Below, in pieces: positions 6,223-6,344 of a stretch of 6,344 bases of DNA. The notes beneath the pieces were generated by a model, which saw only the letters and a program-made list of their open reading frames with translations, was not told where the DNA came from and did no database searches. The stretch is from Treponema sp. Its GTDB lineage: Bacteria; Spirochaetota; Spirochaetia; Treponematales; Breznakiellaceae. The stretch is taken from NCBI GenBank assembly GCA_009786625.1, contig WQRT01000167.1:1-6344 (forward strand), given 5' to 3'. Position numbers and translations under genes: made by a program. Numbering within the stretch: position 1 is the first letter of the stretch; each line of letters begins with the position of its first letter.

Positions 6223-6344
6223 ATGGTCAATGATGAAATTATTGCGATTAAAGACAACATTCTTAATACTGTTGGTGAAACCTGCGAAAAAATTATTTTA
6301 TTTGGCTCTTATGCTTATGGGACCCCCCGCAAAGACAGCGATTA
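6223..6344 (+). CDS. Minimal nucleotidyltransferase (MNT/MntA-like) domain protein, 5' part only
   Basis: Forty full codons are present before the window ends. After a short N-terminal helix (MVNDEIIAIKDNIL) comes the strand-loop KIILFGSYAYGTPRKDSD (residues 23-40). This is the nucleotidyltransferase signature GSxxxGxxxxxSDxD: G28/S29 bind the nucleotide phosphate and D40 is the first catalytic metal-binding aspartate. The second aspartate falls beyond the edge. Small proteins that begin like this are usually about 100-150 residues, and many are the antitoxin half of HEPN/MNT (MntA-HepT type) pairs that AMPylate the HEPN toxin. Whether a HEPN gene follows cannot be seen. An aminoglycoside-type or orphan nucleotidyltransferase is possible. 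It has its own ribosome-binding site and is separated from the operon by 193 nt, so it is probably an independent unit. Confidence 0.8.
   Translation, partial: MVNDEIIAIKDNILNTVGETCEKIILFGSYAYGTPRKDSD

Overview
The window holds three complete genes and two genes cut by its edges. The base composition is moderate and the strands alternate cleanly. Shine-Dalgarno sequences are good inside the central operon (AGGAG, GAGG), so this is bacterial DNA. No marker gene fixes the phylum. A Gram-negative-type or spirochaete-like anaerobe would fit the gene content, but that is only a guess.

Layout: (1) Positions 1-1559, minus strand, encode an AMP-forming fatty-acyl-CoA ligase whose C-terminal end lies outside the window. 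(2) Positions 1560-1696 are an AT-rich divergent promoter region with short inverted repeats and a possible hairpin over the next start codon. (3) Positions 1697-6029, plus strand, form a tight three-gene operon: a YfcC/DcuC-superfamily carrier, a cytoplasmic M20 metallopeptidase of the PM20D1/CPS1 type, and a second YfcC-type carrier. The carriers are both 498 residues, align without gaps and are about 65% identical by hand count. The genes are spaced by 8 nt and then overlap by 4 nt (ATGA). (4) Positions 6030-6222 are non-coding and begin with a short repeat cluster built on GCGAACT. (5) From 6223 to the edge is the start of a minimal nucleotidyltransferase (MNT) domain gene, the type often found in HEPN/MNT toxin-antitoxin pairs.

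How the genes may work together: the operon looks like an uptake-hydrolysis-exchange module. One or both carriers would bring in (or exchange) an amino acid, dipeptide or N-acyl amino acid, and the M20 enzyme would cleave it in the cytoplasm. YfcC-family carriers are known next to M20 peptidases in streptococcal arginine-deiminase (arc) operons, but no arcABC genes are present here. If the substrate were an N-acyl amino acid, as for PM20D1, the divergent acyl-CoA ligase could activate the released fatty acid. That link is inference only.
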